A stretch of 64,000 nucleotides of DNA, taken from assembly GCF_030811475.1 (NCBI RefSeq), contig NZ_JAUSQV010000001.1:2379501-2443500 (forward strand), written 5' to 3'. The position numbers were made by a program, and so were the translations under genes. The notes below the pieces were generated by a model. It ran no database searches. It had not been told where the DNA came from and saw only the letters and a program-made list of their open reading frames with translations. This document shows, one piece after another, positions 24,163 through 32,594 of this stretch (its first letter is position 1; each line of letters starts with the position of its first letter). Origin of the DNA: Nakamurella flavida. Lineage in GTDB: Bacteria > Actinomycetota > Actinomycetes > Mycobacteriales > Nakamurellaceae.

Positions 24163-25491
24163 TCAGTCCTGGGTGCCGCAGAGATCGGCGATGGTGAGGG
24201 CGAAGACCTTGGTGGCGACGAGCAGGTCGGTCTCCAGCAGGTGCTCGTCGGCCTGGTGGGCCACCCCCATGTGGCCCGGGCCGAAGTTGATCGTCGGCGT
24301 GCCGTCGTCGATCTGCAGACCCATGTCGGTGTGCGACATGCAGCCCTGCAGGACGCTGGGCAGGCCGAGTCGCTGGGCGTTGGCCAGGGTGGTGGTGACG
24401 ACGGGCTCGTCGTCGGCGGTCTCGCCGCAGTCGGCGTCCACCAGCCACTCGATGACCGGCGGGTGCTCGTCGAACCAGTCGTCGCCGGTGACGAAGGTGG
24501 TGAACAGTTCCTCCAGTTCGGCCTTGACGGTGGATCCCAGGCCGTGGGCGTCCTTCTGGCCCGGCAGGTACTGGGCGTTGAAGGTGATGGTGCACTCCCG
24601 GGCGTAGGTCGTCGGGAACTCCCCGGCGGCCAGCTGGGCCACGTAGATCTGGCACGGGATCGGCAGGTACTGGTGGTTCTTCACCGGGTTGTCCGCCCAC
24701 TGCGCGTTCCGCTCGCGGATCGCGTCCATGAGCAGGTGGCCGTAGGCGATGGCGTCGACCGCGCCGCCCTCCCGCCAGGGCTTGCGCTCCAGTTCGATGT
24801 GTCCGGCCCGGCCCTGCAGGGTCACCCGACCCCAGAGGATCCCCCGGCAGAGCGGGGCGATGTTCAGGTTGGTGGCCTCGGGGACGATGGCGCCGCCGGT
24901 GGCCCGGTAGCCGCGGTCGACCAGGGACAGGGTGCCCATGCCGCCGGCCTCCTCGTCGGCCACGGAGGCGACGATCAGGTCCTCCTTCAGGCGCACCCCG
25001 GTGGCCTGCAACGCCTCGAGAGCGCCGATGGCCGCGGCCATCCCGCCCTTCATGTCCACCGCGCCGCGCCCGTAGATCCGGCCGTCCTTGCGCTCGCCGC
25101 CGAACGGGTCCTCGGTCCACCCGGACCCGACCTCGACCACGTCGCAGTGGCCCTGGATCATCACCGACCGGCCGGTGGGGGCGCTGCCCTTGAACACGGC
25201 CACCAGGTTGGGCCGGCCGGTGAAGTCGCGACCCGGGTAGTAGCCGGGGCCGTCGGCCCGGTGGGCCAGGGCGTCGGCGCTGGGCTCCCAGCGGTCGATG
25301 GTGTCGGCCCCCAGAGCCCGCAGGCGGGCCTCGAAGACGTCCTGCACGGCGGCCTCACCGAGGTGTTCGGGGGCGTCGGTGAACCAGGGATTGACGCTCG
25401 GGGCGCGCAGCAGGTCCTGCAGGAACGCGATCGTCGATTCCTCGCGGTCCTCGATCGCGGCGAGGACGGCGTCGTCGTTGCGGGGTGACAT
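24163..25491 (-). CDS. M20 family peptidase (ArgE/DapE/ACY1/CPG2 group)
   Basis: The 442-aa product shows SVMIQGHCDVVEVGSGWTED, with metal His and catalytic Asp. It also shows YGRGAVDMKGGMAAAIGALE (bridging Asp), ASVADEEAGGMG (Glu pair) and a late FGPGHMGVAHQADE with the last metal His. The protein is longer than its paralogue at 22203. Likely activities are hydrolysis of an acylated amino acid or small peptide. It lies directly downstream of the ABC transporter genes, so its substrate may be the imported compound or a product of it. Confidence 0.92.
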   Translation of the reverse strand: MSPRNDDAVLAAIEDREESTIAFLQDLLRAPSVNPWFTDAPEHLGEAAVQDVFEARLRALGADTIDRWEPSADALAHRADGPGYYPGRDFTGRPNLVAVFKGSAPTGRSVMIQGHCDVVEVGSGWTEDPFGGERKDGRIYGRGAVDMKGGMAAAIGALEALQATGVRLKEDLIVASVADEEAGGMGTLSLVDRGYRATGGAIVPEATNLNIAPLCRGILWGRVTLQGRAGHIELERKPWREGGAVDAIAYGHLLMDAIRERNAQWADNPVKNHQYLPIPCQIYVAQLAAGEFPTTYARECTITFNAQYLPGQKDAHGLGSTVKAELEELFTTFVTGDDWFDEHPPVIEWLVDADCGETADDEPVVTTTLANAQRLGLPSVLQGCMSHTDMGLQIDDGTPTINFGPGHMGVAHQADEHLLETDLLVATKVFALTIADLCGTQD

Positions 25492-25574
25492 GGGGTGGGG
25501 GTCCCTTCGTTCGGAGGAGTTCGTGCGGGGGCGGCGGGTCGGCCGCAGGCGGAGGTGACGAGTGCGGAGTGCGG

Positions 25575-26591
25575 TCAGGTGACGAGACGACGGGCCTCGG
25601 CGCGGGAGCGCACGAGCATCGACACGACGAGCACGGCGCCGAGCAGCCCGCGCTGGAACGTGGAGCCGACGTCGGCCAGCTGCAGGCCGTTGCTCAGGAT
25701 GCCGACGAGCACCAGGGCCATGAGCACGCCGCTGATCCGGCCCAGACCACCGGTGATGGCGATGCCGCCGAGCACGGCGATGGTGATGGCCTGCAGCTCC
25801 AGCCCGGACCCGGCGGTGGACTTGGCGTTCAGCAGCCAGGACGCGGTGACGATCGCGCCGACGGCCGCCGTCGTCCCGGAGATCGCGTACAGCGAGATGC
25901 GGATGCGATCGACGGGGACACCGGCGAGCCGGGCGGTGACATCACTGGAGCCGACCGCATAGACGTTGCGGCCGTAGGCGGTCCGGCGGGTGAGGAAGAC
26001 CATGATCGCGCCCAGCGGGACCAGGATGCAGAGCACCTGGAAGGGCACGCCGAGCACCGAGGTCTGGCCCAGCAGGGTGAACCCGTCCCGGTCGAAGCCC
26101 GACACGTCGGTGCCGCCGGTGGCCACCTGGGCGGCGGAGGCGTACAGGTACCAGGTGCCCAGGGTGACGATGAGCGGAGGCAGGCCCAGCGCGGTGATGA
26201 GCAGCCCGTTCAGCGCCCCGAGGACGGCCCCGGCGACCAGGGCGACCAGGGCCGCGAGCCACGGGCTGACCCCGTGCTCCCCGGCCAGGATGCCGAACAC
26301 CACCGAGCAGGCCGACATGATCGACCCGATCGACAGGTCGATCCCGCCACCCCCACCCAGGATCACCATCGTCTGGCCCAGGGCGAGGATGCCGACCACG
26401 GCGGAGTACTGCATGAGCGTCAGCAGGTTCGGCACCTGCAGGAAGTACGGCGAGCTGAGCGACATCACGATCATCGCCAGCACGATCAGCAGGAGCAGGG
26501 CGCCCCGCCGGTCCTTCAGGAAGGCCGGTGCGACGAACCGGGTCCGCGCAGGACGATCCCTGACGTCCTTCGCGTCTGTCTCGGTCGACAT
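25575..26591 (-). CDS. Sugar-type ABC transporter permease (CUT2/RbsC-like), copy 2
   Basis: This 338-aa membrane protein has about eight to ten helices and the CUT2 permease signatures GQTMVILGGGGGIDLSIGSI and ALNGLLITALGLPPLIVTLG. The C-terminus has GGIAITGGLGRISGVLMALV. The ATG at 26591 begins one base after the stop of the partner permease. With the second permease, a double-ABC ATPase and a periplasmic-type binding protein, it forms a complete importer like those for ribose, rhamnose or autoinducer-2. Confidence 0.93.
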   Translation of the reverse strand: MSTETDAKDVRDRPARTRFVAPAFLKDRRGALLLLIVLAMIVMSLSSPYFLQVPNLLTLMQYSAVVGILALGQTMVILGGGGGIDLSIGSIMSACSVVFGILAGEHGVSPWLAALVALVAGAVLGALNGLLITALGLPPLIVTLGTWYLYASAAQVATGGTDVSGFDRDGFTLLGQTSVLGVPFQVLCILVPLGAIMVFLTRRTAYGRNVYAVGSSDVTARLAGVPVDRIRISLYAISGTTAAVGAIVTASWLLNAKSTAGSGLELQAITIAVLGGIAITGGLGRISGVLMALVLVGILSNGLQLADVGSTFQRGLLGAVLVVSMLVRSRAEARRLVT

Positions 26592-26592
26592 G

Positions 26593-27588
26593 TCACACAC
26601 TCCTCTGACGTTCGCGGGAGGCCCGGATGACCAGGCCGTTGACGACGACGGCCAGCAGGATGACCAGGCCGATGAGCACGCCGTTCCACAGGGACGGGAC
26701 ACCGGCCAGCACCACGCCGTTGCGCAGCACGGCGATGAACAGCAGGCCGCCGAGGGTGCGCAGCACCGAACCCTCGCCGCCCAGGATCGAGGTGCCGCCG
26801 ACCACCACCGCGGCGATCGCCAGCATCGTCAGCTCGCCGCCGGAACTGGCCTGCACGACGCCGATGCGCGCGGAGTACAACACCGCGGCGAGCCCGACCA
26901 GCGCGCCCAGCAGCAGGTACGCGCCGAGCCGGACCCGGCTGATGGAGATGCCGGCCAGCTGGGCGGCCTCCACGTTCGAACCGATCGCGTAGATCGAACG
27001 TCCGAACACGGTGCGGGACAGGACGATCTGCAGGACGGCGTAGACGGCCACCACGAGGAGGGCGACGACCGGGATGCCGAAGAGGCGCGACTGCCCCGAG
27101 AGCCACGGGAACACCGGCCGGGCGAACACGTCGGTGGAGTCCCACAGGAAGAACAGCGCGGCCTGGAAGATCGCGCTGGTGCCCAGGGTGGCGACGATCG
27201 AGGGGATCGACAACCGGACCGTGAGCAGGCCGTTGGCCAGACCGAGCACCGCCCCGATCAGCAGGGCGACCAGGAGGACCAGCACCGGCGGGTAGGCCTG
27301 CGACATGCCGGTGGCGACGAACCACCCCACCAGCCCGACCGCGAATCCGGTCGACACGTCGATGCCGGCCATCAGGATGATCAGCGTCAGCCCGGCCGCC
27401 ACCAGGGCCAGATCGGCCGAGTTGGTGGCGATGTTGACCCAGTTCTGCGCGGTGAGGAACTGCGGCGAGAGGAGTGCGAACAGCACCACCTCCACGATCA
27501 GCAGGACGGGCAACAGGTACGTGCGGATCTGCCGCAGCACCACCAGTCGGCGGGCGGCGGGGGGCGCCGCGACGGCCACCGCGGTCAT
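26593..27588 (-). CDS. Sugar-type ABC transporter permease (CUT2), copy 1
   Basis: The 331-aa product resembles its downstream partner: AAGLTLIILMAGIDVSTGFA, LANGLLTVRLSIPSIVATLG and VVVGGTSILGGEGSVLRTLG are CUT2 permease motifs. Its start overlaps the ATPase stop by four bases (ATGA). Having two different permease genes is characteristic of rhamnose and autoinducer-2 type transporters, in contrast to the single RbsC of ribose systems. Confidence 0.93.
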   Translation of the reverse strand: MTAVAVAAPPAARRLVVLRQIRTYLLPVLLIVEVVLFALLSPQFLTAQNWVNIATNSADLALVAAGLTLIILMAGIDVSTGFAVGLVGWFVATGMSQAYPPVLVLLVALLIGAVLGLANGLLTVRLSIPSIVATLGTSAIFQAALFFLWDSTDVFARPVFPWLSGQSRLFGIPVVALLVVAVYAVLQIVLSRTVFGRSIYAIGSNVEAAQLAGISISRVRLGAYLLLGALVGLAAVLYSARIGVVQASSGGELTMLAIAAVVVGGTSILGGEGSVLRTLGGLLFIAVLRNGVVLAGVPSLWNGVLIGLVILLAVVVNGLVIRASRERQRSV

Positions 27589-29210
27589 CGGGCCTCCTCG
27601 GGATCGTTCGGTGCCGCCTGGGTGGCGGCGGCGGCGGGAGTGTCAGCGGGGGTGACAGCGGAGACCGACGCGGCGGCCAGCACGCCGGTGGCTCCGCGGA
27701 GCACGGCCTGCTCGGTGATCTCCGTGCCGTGCAGGACGGAAGTGATGCGGCCCTCGTGCAGGGTGTGCACGACATCGGCGAGCTCGAGCAGCTCGCTCAT
27801 CTCCGAGGAGATGAGCAGCACGGCCACCCCCTGGGCGGCCAGAGCCTTGATGTCCCGGTGGATCTCGGCCTTGGTCGCCACGTCGATGCCCCGGGTCGGC
27901 TCGTCCAGCACGAGGAGGTGGGGATCGATGGCCAGGAGGCGGGCGAGCAGCGCCTTCTGCTGGTTGCCACCGGACAGCGAGGTGATCGGCGCCGCCGGGC
28001 CGGCGGTCTTGATCCGGATCCGCTGGATCCAGGAGCCCACCAGATCCCGTTCCCGACGACGGTTCACCACGCCCCGGTCGGTCACCGACGGGAGCGCCGC
28101 GATCGAGACGTTCTCGGCGACCGTCATGTGCCGCAGGATGCCCTGCGTCTTGCGGTCCTCCGGCAGGTAGGCGATGCCCTTGGCCAGGGCGGCCCGGCTG
28201 CCGCTCGGCCGCATCGGCGCACCGAGGTACTCCAGCGTCCCTGCGTCGTGCCCGAGCTCACCGAGGACGCTCAGGGCGATCTCGGTGCGCCCGGCCCCGA
28301 CCAGCCCGTACAGGCCGGTGATCCGGCCGGCCTGCACGTCGAGCGAGACGTCCTCGAACGTGCCGGCCAGGGTCCAGCCGTCGAGCCGCAGGACGGTCTC
28401 CCCGATCGCCGGCCCCGACCGGACGCGCGGGGCGTCACCGGTCGGGGCGGGCGCCGGTGCGGGAGCGGCGCGGCGCGGAGCCCCACCCAGGTCCCGGCCA
28501 CCCATCATGGCCAGCAACCCGTCCCGGTCGGGGTTCGTGGTCTCCCCGACCAGACGACCGTCGCGCAGGACCAGGAAACGGTCGGCCATGCGATCGAGCT
28601 CGTCGAAGCGGTGGGTGATGAAGCAGACCCCGACCCCGCCGGCCACCAGCTCGTCGACCAGACCGAACAACCGCTGGGACTCGGTGTCGGTGAGGATCGA
28701 GGTCGGCTCGTCCAGGATGAGCACCTTGGGGTCGGCGGCCACGGCCCGGGCGATGAGCACGAGCTGCTGCTCGGCGAGCGACAGCTCTCCCATCGACCGC
28801 CGCAGCGTCCGAGCGGGCAGGCCGATGCGATCCAGGAGTCGCACCCCCTCGTCCCGCATCCGCCCGTTCTGCAGCCACCCGGCCGTGTGCTGCTGCCGAC
28901 CCATGGACAGGTTCTCCAGGACGGACAGGTGCGGGAACCCCGCCGGCTCCTGGTACACCGTCGAGATCCCGCGCAGGATCGCCTCGGTGGGCGTCCGCGG
29001 GGCGAACGGCGTGCCGTGCAGGTCCATCGACCCGGCGTCCGGGGTGTGGACACCCGCGAACACCTTCATGAGGGTCGACTTGCCCGCGCCGTTCTCGCCC
29101 ATGACGGCGACCCGTTCCCCGGCGACCAGGGTGAGGGACACGTCGTCCAGGGCCTGGGTGGCGCCGAACCGTTTCGAGACCCCGCGGGCCTGAAGGATGG
29201 TCGTGCTCAT
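27585..29210 (-). CDS. Sugar-type ABC transporter ATP-binding protein (double ABC domain)
   Basis: The 541-aa product contains two ABC domains fused in tandem. The first has Walker A GENGAGKST, signature GELSLAEQQ and Walker B VLILDEPTS. The second has a degenerate Walker A (GLVGAGRTE) but a clear LSGGNQQKALLAR and LLVLDEPTRGID. This is the RbsA/RhaT-type arrangement, where the second site is catalytically weak. The last 40 residues are Ala/Pro-rich. It provides the energy for the two permeases encoded downstream. Confidence 0.95.
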   Translation of the reverse strand: MSTTILQARGVSKRFGATQALDDVSLTLVAGERVAVMGENGAGKSTLMKVFAGVHTPDAGSMDLHGTPFAPRTPTEAILRGISTVYQEPAGFPHLSVLENLSMGRQQHTAGWLQNGRMRDEGVRLLDRIGLPARTLRRSMGELSLAEQQLVLIARAVAADPKVLILDEPTSILTDTESQRLFGLVDELVAGGVGVCFITHRFDELDRMADRFLVLRDGRLVGETTNPDRDGLLAMMGGRDLGGAPRRAAPAPAPAPTGDAPRVRSGPAIGETVLRLDGWTLAGTFEDVSLDVQAGRITGLYGLVGAGRTEIALSVLGELGHDAGTLEYLGAPMRPSGSRAALAKGIAYLPEDRKTQGILRHMTVAENVSIAALPSVTDRGVVNRRRERDLVGSWIQRIRIKTAGPAAPITSLSGGNQQKALLARLLAIDPHLLVLDEPTRGIDVATKAEIHRDIKALAAQGVAVLLISSEMSELLELADVVHTLHEGRITSVLHGTEITEQAVLRGATGVLAAASVSAVTPADTPAAAATQAAPNDPEEAR

Positions 29211-29282
29211 GGCTTCTCCGTCCCGGATCGGGAGTGGACTGGGGGCTGGGTGTCGGGGCGACCGCGCGAGGCGAAGCCGGGG

Positions 29283-30341
29283 TCAGAAGTCGTACTTCGC
29301 GTAGTTGTCCTTGGTGAACACGGTGGGATCACCCAGCAGCAGGGTCTTGGTCGACTCGTCGTAGGTCACCGGGTTCTCCAGCCCGGGCACCGTGTTGCTC
29401 GCCGCGAACGGCTTGCCCTCGACCAGCTGGTCCATCGCCCACACCGTCAGGTAGCCCAGGTCCTCGACGTCCCACAGCACGGTGGAGGTCATCGCGCCGG
29501 ACTCCAGGAACTCACCGGCGGTCTTCGGCGAACCGAAGCCGGTGACCGCGACCCGACCGGCGGCCCCCGCGTTCTGGACGGCCTGCGCCACACCGGGAAT
29601 GGCCGTCGACGGGATGGCGATGATGCCCTTGAGGTCCGGGAACGCCGTCATCAGGTTCTGCGCCTCCTGCAGGGCGCTGGCGGTGTCGGTCGTGTACTTG
29701 ATGCCGCCGACCAGCTCCATGCCCGGGTACTCCGCGGCCTGCCGGTCCTGCGCGGCCTTGATCCAGTTGTTGAAGGTGGCCGTGTCCGCGCCGCCGGAGA
29801 TGATGCCGTACTGGCCGCTGCCGCCGGTGGCCTTGGCCAGCTCGTCCATGACGGTGCCGCCGAGTGCCTCGTCGGAGGCCTGGGAGACGAACACCGCGCG
29901 CTCGGACTCCGGAGCGTCGGCGTCCGAGGTCGCCATCTTCACGCCGGCCGACGAGGCGGAGGCGATCGAGCTGTTGATCGACGTCGGGTCCAGCGGGGAG
30001 ACGGCGATGGCGTCGTACTGCTGCGCGACCAGGCCGTCGAGGATCTTGACCTGCTCGGCGGAGTTCGTCGTGGCCGGACCCGTCTGGGTGTAGGTGATCC
30101 CCAGATCCTGGGCGGCCTTCTCGCCGCCGGTCTTGAACCCGTTGAAGTACGGGATGCCCTCGATCTGCGAGACGAACGCGACCTTGACCCCGTCACCGGA
30201 CGCGGCCGCACCGGAGTCGCCGGCGGCGCTCGACGCGCTCGTGGCACTGGACGCGGTCGTGGACGACTGGGTGGTCGAGCAGCCGCTCAGCACCAGGGCC
30301 GACGCGGCCGCGAGCGCGACCAACGCAGAGATCTTCTTCAT
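29283..30341 (-). CDS. Sugar ABC transporter substrate-binding lipoprotein (LsrB/RhaS-like)
   Basis: The 352-aa product has a lipoprotein signal with lipobox LVLSGC (Cys21) and a Ser/Ala-rich linker. It then has a periplasmic binding fold of the LsrB/RhaS group: IEGIPYFNGFKTGGEKAAQD, TYTQTGPATTNSAEQVKILD, AVSPLDPTSINSSI and GGADTATFNNWIKAA. The ATG at 30341 follows a GAGAGGA site; an in-frame ATG at 30362 is possible. It is the first gene of the transporter operon and is divergent from a LacI-family regulator. The ligand is unknown; rhamnose-like sugars or autoinducer-2 are the family precedents. Confidence 0.9.
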   Translation of the reverse strand: MKKISALVALAAASALVLSGCSTTQSSTTASSATSASSAAGDSGAAASGDGVKVAFVSQIEGIPYFNGFKTGGEKAAQDLGITYTQTGPATTNSAEQVKILDGLVAQQYDAIAVSPLDPTSINSSIASASSAGVKMATSDADAPESERAVFVSQASDEALGGTVMDELAKATGGSGQYGIISGGADTATFNNWIKAAQDRQAAEYPGMELVGGIKYTTDTASALQEAQNLMTAFPDLKGIIAIPSTAIPGVAQAVQNAGAAGRVAVTGFGSPKTAGEFLESGAMTSTVLWDVEDLGYLTVWAMDQLVEGKPFAASNTVPGLENPVTYDESTKTLLLGDPTVFTKDNYAKYDF

Positions 30342-30399
30342 GGTGTCCGGGTCCTCTCTCATCGGCTGTCCAGCCGGGCCAACGCGGGGTGGAGGCGAA

Positions 30400-30413
30400 T
30401 GTAATCGTTTGCA
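30400..30413. promoter_or_regulatory. Candidate LacI-family operator
   Basis: TGTAATCGTTTGCA is a 14-bp palindrome with the central CG typical of LacI-family operators (TGnAAnCGnTTnCA form). It lies between the divergent binding-protein gene and the LacI regulator. A weaker relative, TGTAAACGATGTCA, is at 30478-30491, closer to the regulator start. Together these sites are consistent with repression of both genes. Confidence 0.65.
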
Positions 30414-30539
30414 CAACCGCCTGCAAGAGTTCTACGGGAACCCGTCGTCGTCGCACGTGAACGCTTTGTTTCTCCTCTGTAAACGATGTCATGAGACCGC
30501 TTCGGCTCCGCCGCACGGGGGCTGGGTTACGCTCCGCCC

Positions 30540-31556
30540 ATGCCGGACGGGGGGCCCAGCGCCACGATTGCCGACGTGGCCCGGCGGGCTCAGGTCTCCA
30601 CCGCGACGGTGTCCCGGGCCCTGAGCGGCTCCACCGCGGTCAGCCCGGACACGGCGGCCCGGGTACGGGACGCGGCCCTGCGCCTGGGCTACCGGGTGAA
30701 CCCGATCGCCCGCGCCCTGCGCAAGAACGCGACGGGCAACATCGGTCTGCTCGTGCCGTCGGTGTCCAACCCGTTCTTCACCATGCTGGTGGACGAGGTG
30801 GAGAAGCACCTGGGCGGCACCGGGACGAACCTCTACCTGTGCACCTCGCGCGACGACACCGCCATCGAGGCACAGCGTCTCGCGTCGATGTGCGACGGCG
30901 CGGTCGACGGCATCCTGATCAGTCCGTGCGACACCGTGCACTCCGGGCCGGCCCTCGCCCAGGCCCAGCGCAAGGTCCCGGTCGTCCAGCTCGACCGCAG
31001 CGCCGTCGACGTCGACATCGACTGGGTGGGGTTGGACGACATGCACGCGCTGGAGATCATCGTCGCCCACCTCGCCGGTCGCGGCGTCCGCGACCTCGCG
31101 CTGGTCACCTCGAATACCCAGAACTCGTCCGGGCGCCTGCGGACCACGGCGACGCGGGTCGCGGCCGCGAATCACGGCGTCACCGTCGCCGACGTGCTGG
31201 ACGGCGAGTTCTCCATGGAGTGGGGGGCGCAGGCCGCATCCACCCTCGTCGCGGCCGGCCCGCTCCCGGCCGCGATCGTCTGCGCCGACGACCAGATCGC
31301 CACCGGCCTGCTGCGCGAGCTGGCCCGCCTGGGCGTCTCGGTTCCCGGTGACGTGCTGGTGACCGGCCTGGACGACATACCCCAGGCCTCCTTCCTCACC
31401 CCGTCGCTCACCACCGTCCGCCAACCGGTGTCGGCGGTCGCCGGAGAGGCGGTCCGGCTGATCCGGAGCCTGCTGCAGCCCCAGGCCGAACCGCGCCGGT
31501 CGCTGCGGACTTCCCTGCGCGGCGAGCTCGTCGTCCGCGACTCGACCTCACGCTGA
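30540..31556 (+). CDS. LacI family transcriptional regulator
   Basis: The 338-aa product has the LacI helix-turn-helix ATIADVARRAQVSTATVSRA near residues 8-27, a hinge helix (VNPIARALRKNATG) and a periplasmic-binding-like effector domain (IGLLVPSVSNPFFTMLVDEV; VTGLDDIPQASFLTPSLTTV). It diverges from the sugar ABC transporter operon and probably represses it until the imported ligand or a metabolite binds. A hairpin at 31593-31610 follows the stop. Confidence 0.95.
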   Translation: MPDGGPSATIADVARRAQVSTATVSRALSGSTAVSPDTAARVRDAALRLGYRVNPIARALRKNATGNIGLLVPSVSNPFFTMLVDEVEKHLGGTGTNLYLCTSRDDTAIEAQRLASMCDGAVDGILISPCDTVHSGPALAQAQRKVPVVQLDRSAVDVDIDWVGLDDMHALEIIVAHLAGRGVRDLALVTSNTQNSSGRLRTTATRVAAANHGVTVADVLDGEFSMEWGAQAASTLVAAGPLPAAIVCADDQIATGLLRELARLGVSVPGDVLVTGLDDIPQASFLTPSLTTVRQPVSAVAGEAVRLIRSLLQPQAEPRRSLRTSLRGELVVRDSTSR

Positions 31557-31592
31557 CCGCGACAGCCCGCGGTCCCCCGTCCCGCCGGGAGC

Positions 31593-31610
31593 CCACCACC
31601 CCGGTGGTGG
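31593..31610 (+). terminator. Hairpin terminator after LacI gene
   Basis: CCACCACC pairs with GGTGGTGG around CC, and is followed by TGTTCATTGT. The hairpin lies 37 bases after the regulator's stop and looks like a short intrinsic terminator with a weak T-rich tail. Confidence 0.55.
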
Positions 31611-31751
31611 TGTTCATTGTGCGCGCACGGTTCTCACCGTGGCGATCGGCGCACGACGGGTCGAGCCGTCCAGAGGAAGGGACTCCCCCGGCCCGTGGTG
31701 TCGCCCGTCCGGCCCTTCCCGGACACCGTCGCCCGGGTGGAGCATCCTCCG

Positions 31752-32510
31752 ATGGGTTTCGAGGTCGCCGCCGAGGCGTACGGGATGTTCATGGGCCGCT
31801 ACAGCGAGCCGCTGGCCGATGGGCTGGTGGACCTGCTGCCCACGACGGTCACGCGGCCCGTCCTGGATGTCGGGTGCGGCCCGGGCGCGATGACCAGCCG
31901 CCTCGTCGACCGGTGGGGGACCGGCCGGGTCAGCGCCGTGGACCCCTCGGCATCCTTCGTCGGGGCGCTGGCCGACCGGATCCCCGGGATCGACGTCCGG
32001 ACCGGACGGGCCGAGGCGCTGCCGTGGGCCGCCGACACCTTCGCCGTCGTCACGGCGTCGCTGGTCGTGCATTTCCTGCCCGACCCGGCCGCCGGGTTCC
32101 GGGAGATGGTGCGGGTCGCCGCGCCCGGCGGGACGGTGGCCGCCACGGTGTGGGACCACGCCGGCGGCCGTGGGCCCCTCGCCCTGTTCTGGGACGAGGC
32201 CCGCGCCCTGCATCCCGGGGTCGAGGACGAGTCCGGGCGGGCCGGCACGGGAGCGGGTCAGCTGGCGACCCTCGCGCGCGGTGCCGGTCTCACCCTCGTG
32301 GCGGACACCGAGCTCACCGTGTCCGTGACCTACGAGGACGTCGAGCAGTGGTGGAGGCCGTACACCCTCGGGGTCGGTCCGGCCGGTGACCATCTGGGCC
32401 GGTTGTCGCCGGGGGACAGGACGGTGCTGCACGACCGGTGCGCCGCGCGGCTCCCCGTCGGGCCGTTCGTCGTCACCGCGACGGCCTGGTGTGTGGTCGG
32501 CCGTCGGTGA
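31752..32510 (+). CDS. SAM-dependent class I methyltransferase
   Basis: The 252-aa product has motif I LDVGCGPGAM (SAM binding) and an acidic motif II (SAVDPSASFV). It also has motif GRAEALPWAADTFAVVTASL and REMVRVAAPGGTVAATVWD, typical of the Methyltransf_11 group that acts on small molecules. The start at 31752 is chosen for the family-typical N-terminus (FEVAAEAYGMFMGRYSEPLA). Upstream in-frame sequence is arginine-rich and unlikely to be coding. The substrate cannot be told. It is convergent with pnkp. Confidence 0.88.
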   Translation: MGFEVAAEAYGMFMGRYSEPLADGLVDLLPTTVTRPVLDVGCGPGAMTSRLVDRWGTGRVSAVDPSASFVGALADRIPGIDVRTGRAEALPWAADTFAVVTASLVVHFLPDPAAGFREMVRVAAPGGTVAATVWDHAGGRGPLALFWDEARALHPGVEDESGRAGTGAGQLATLARGAGLTLVADTELTVSVTYEDVEQWWRPYTLGVGPAGDHLGRLSPGDRTVLHDRCAARLPVGPFVVTATAWCVVGRR

Positions 32511-32594
32511 GCGGTGTCGTGCGGTGAGCCGGTCGCGGGCTCGCGCCGGGTGCCACGGGCCCGCCGCAGGGCGTCCCGGCCGTGCGGCCGGCCC

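Noticed and set aside
27474-30404. Nearly 1000-codon plus-strand frame opposite the sugar ABC transporter genes
   Set aside because: It is an artefact of third-position GC in the minus-strand genes; the transporter motifs on the minus strand are unambiguous.
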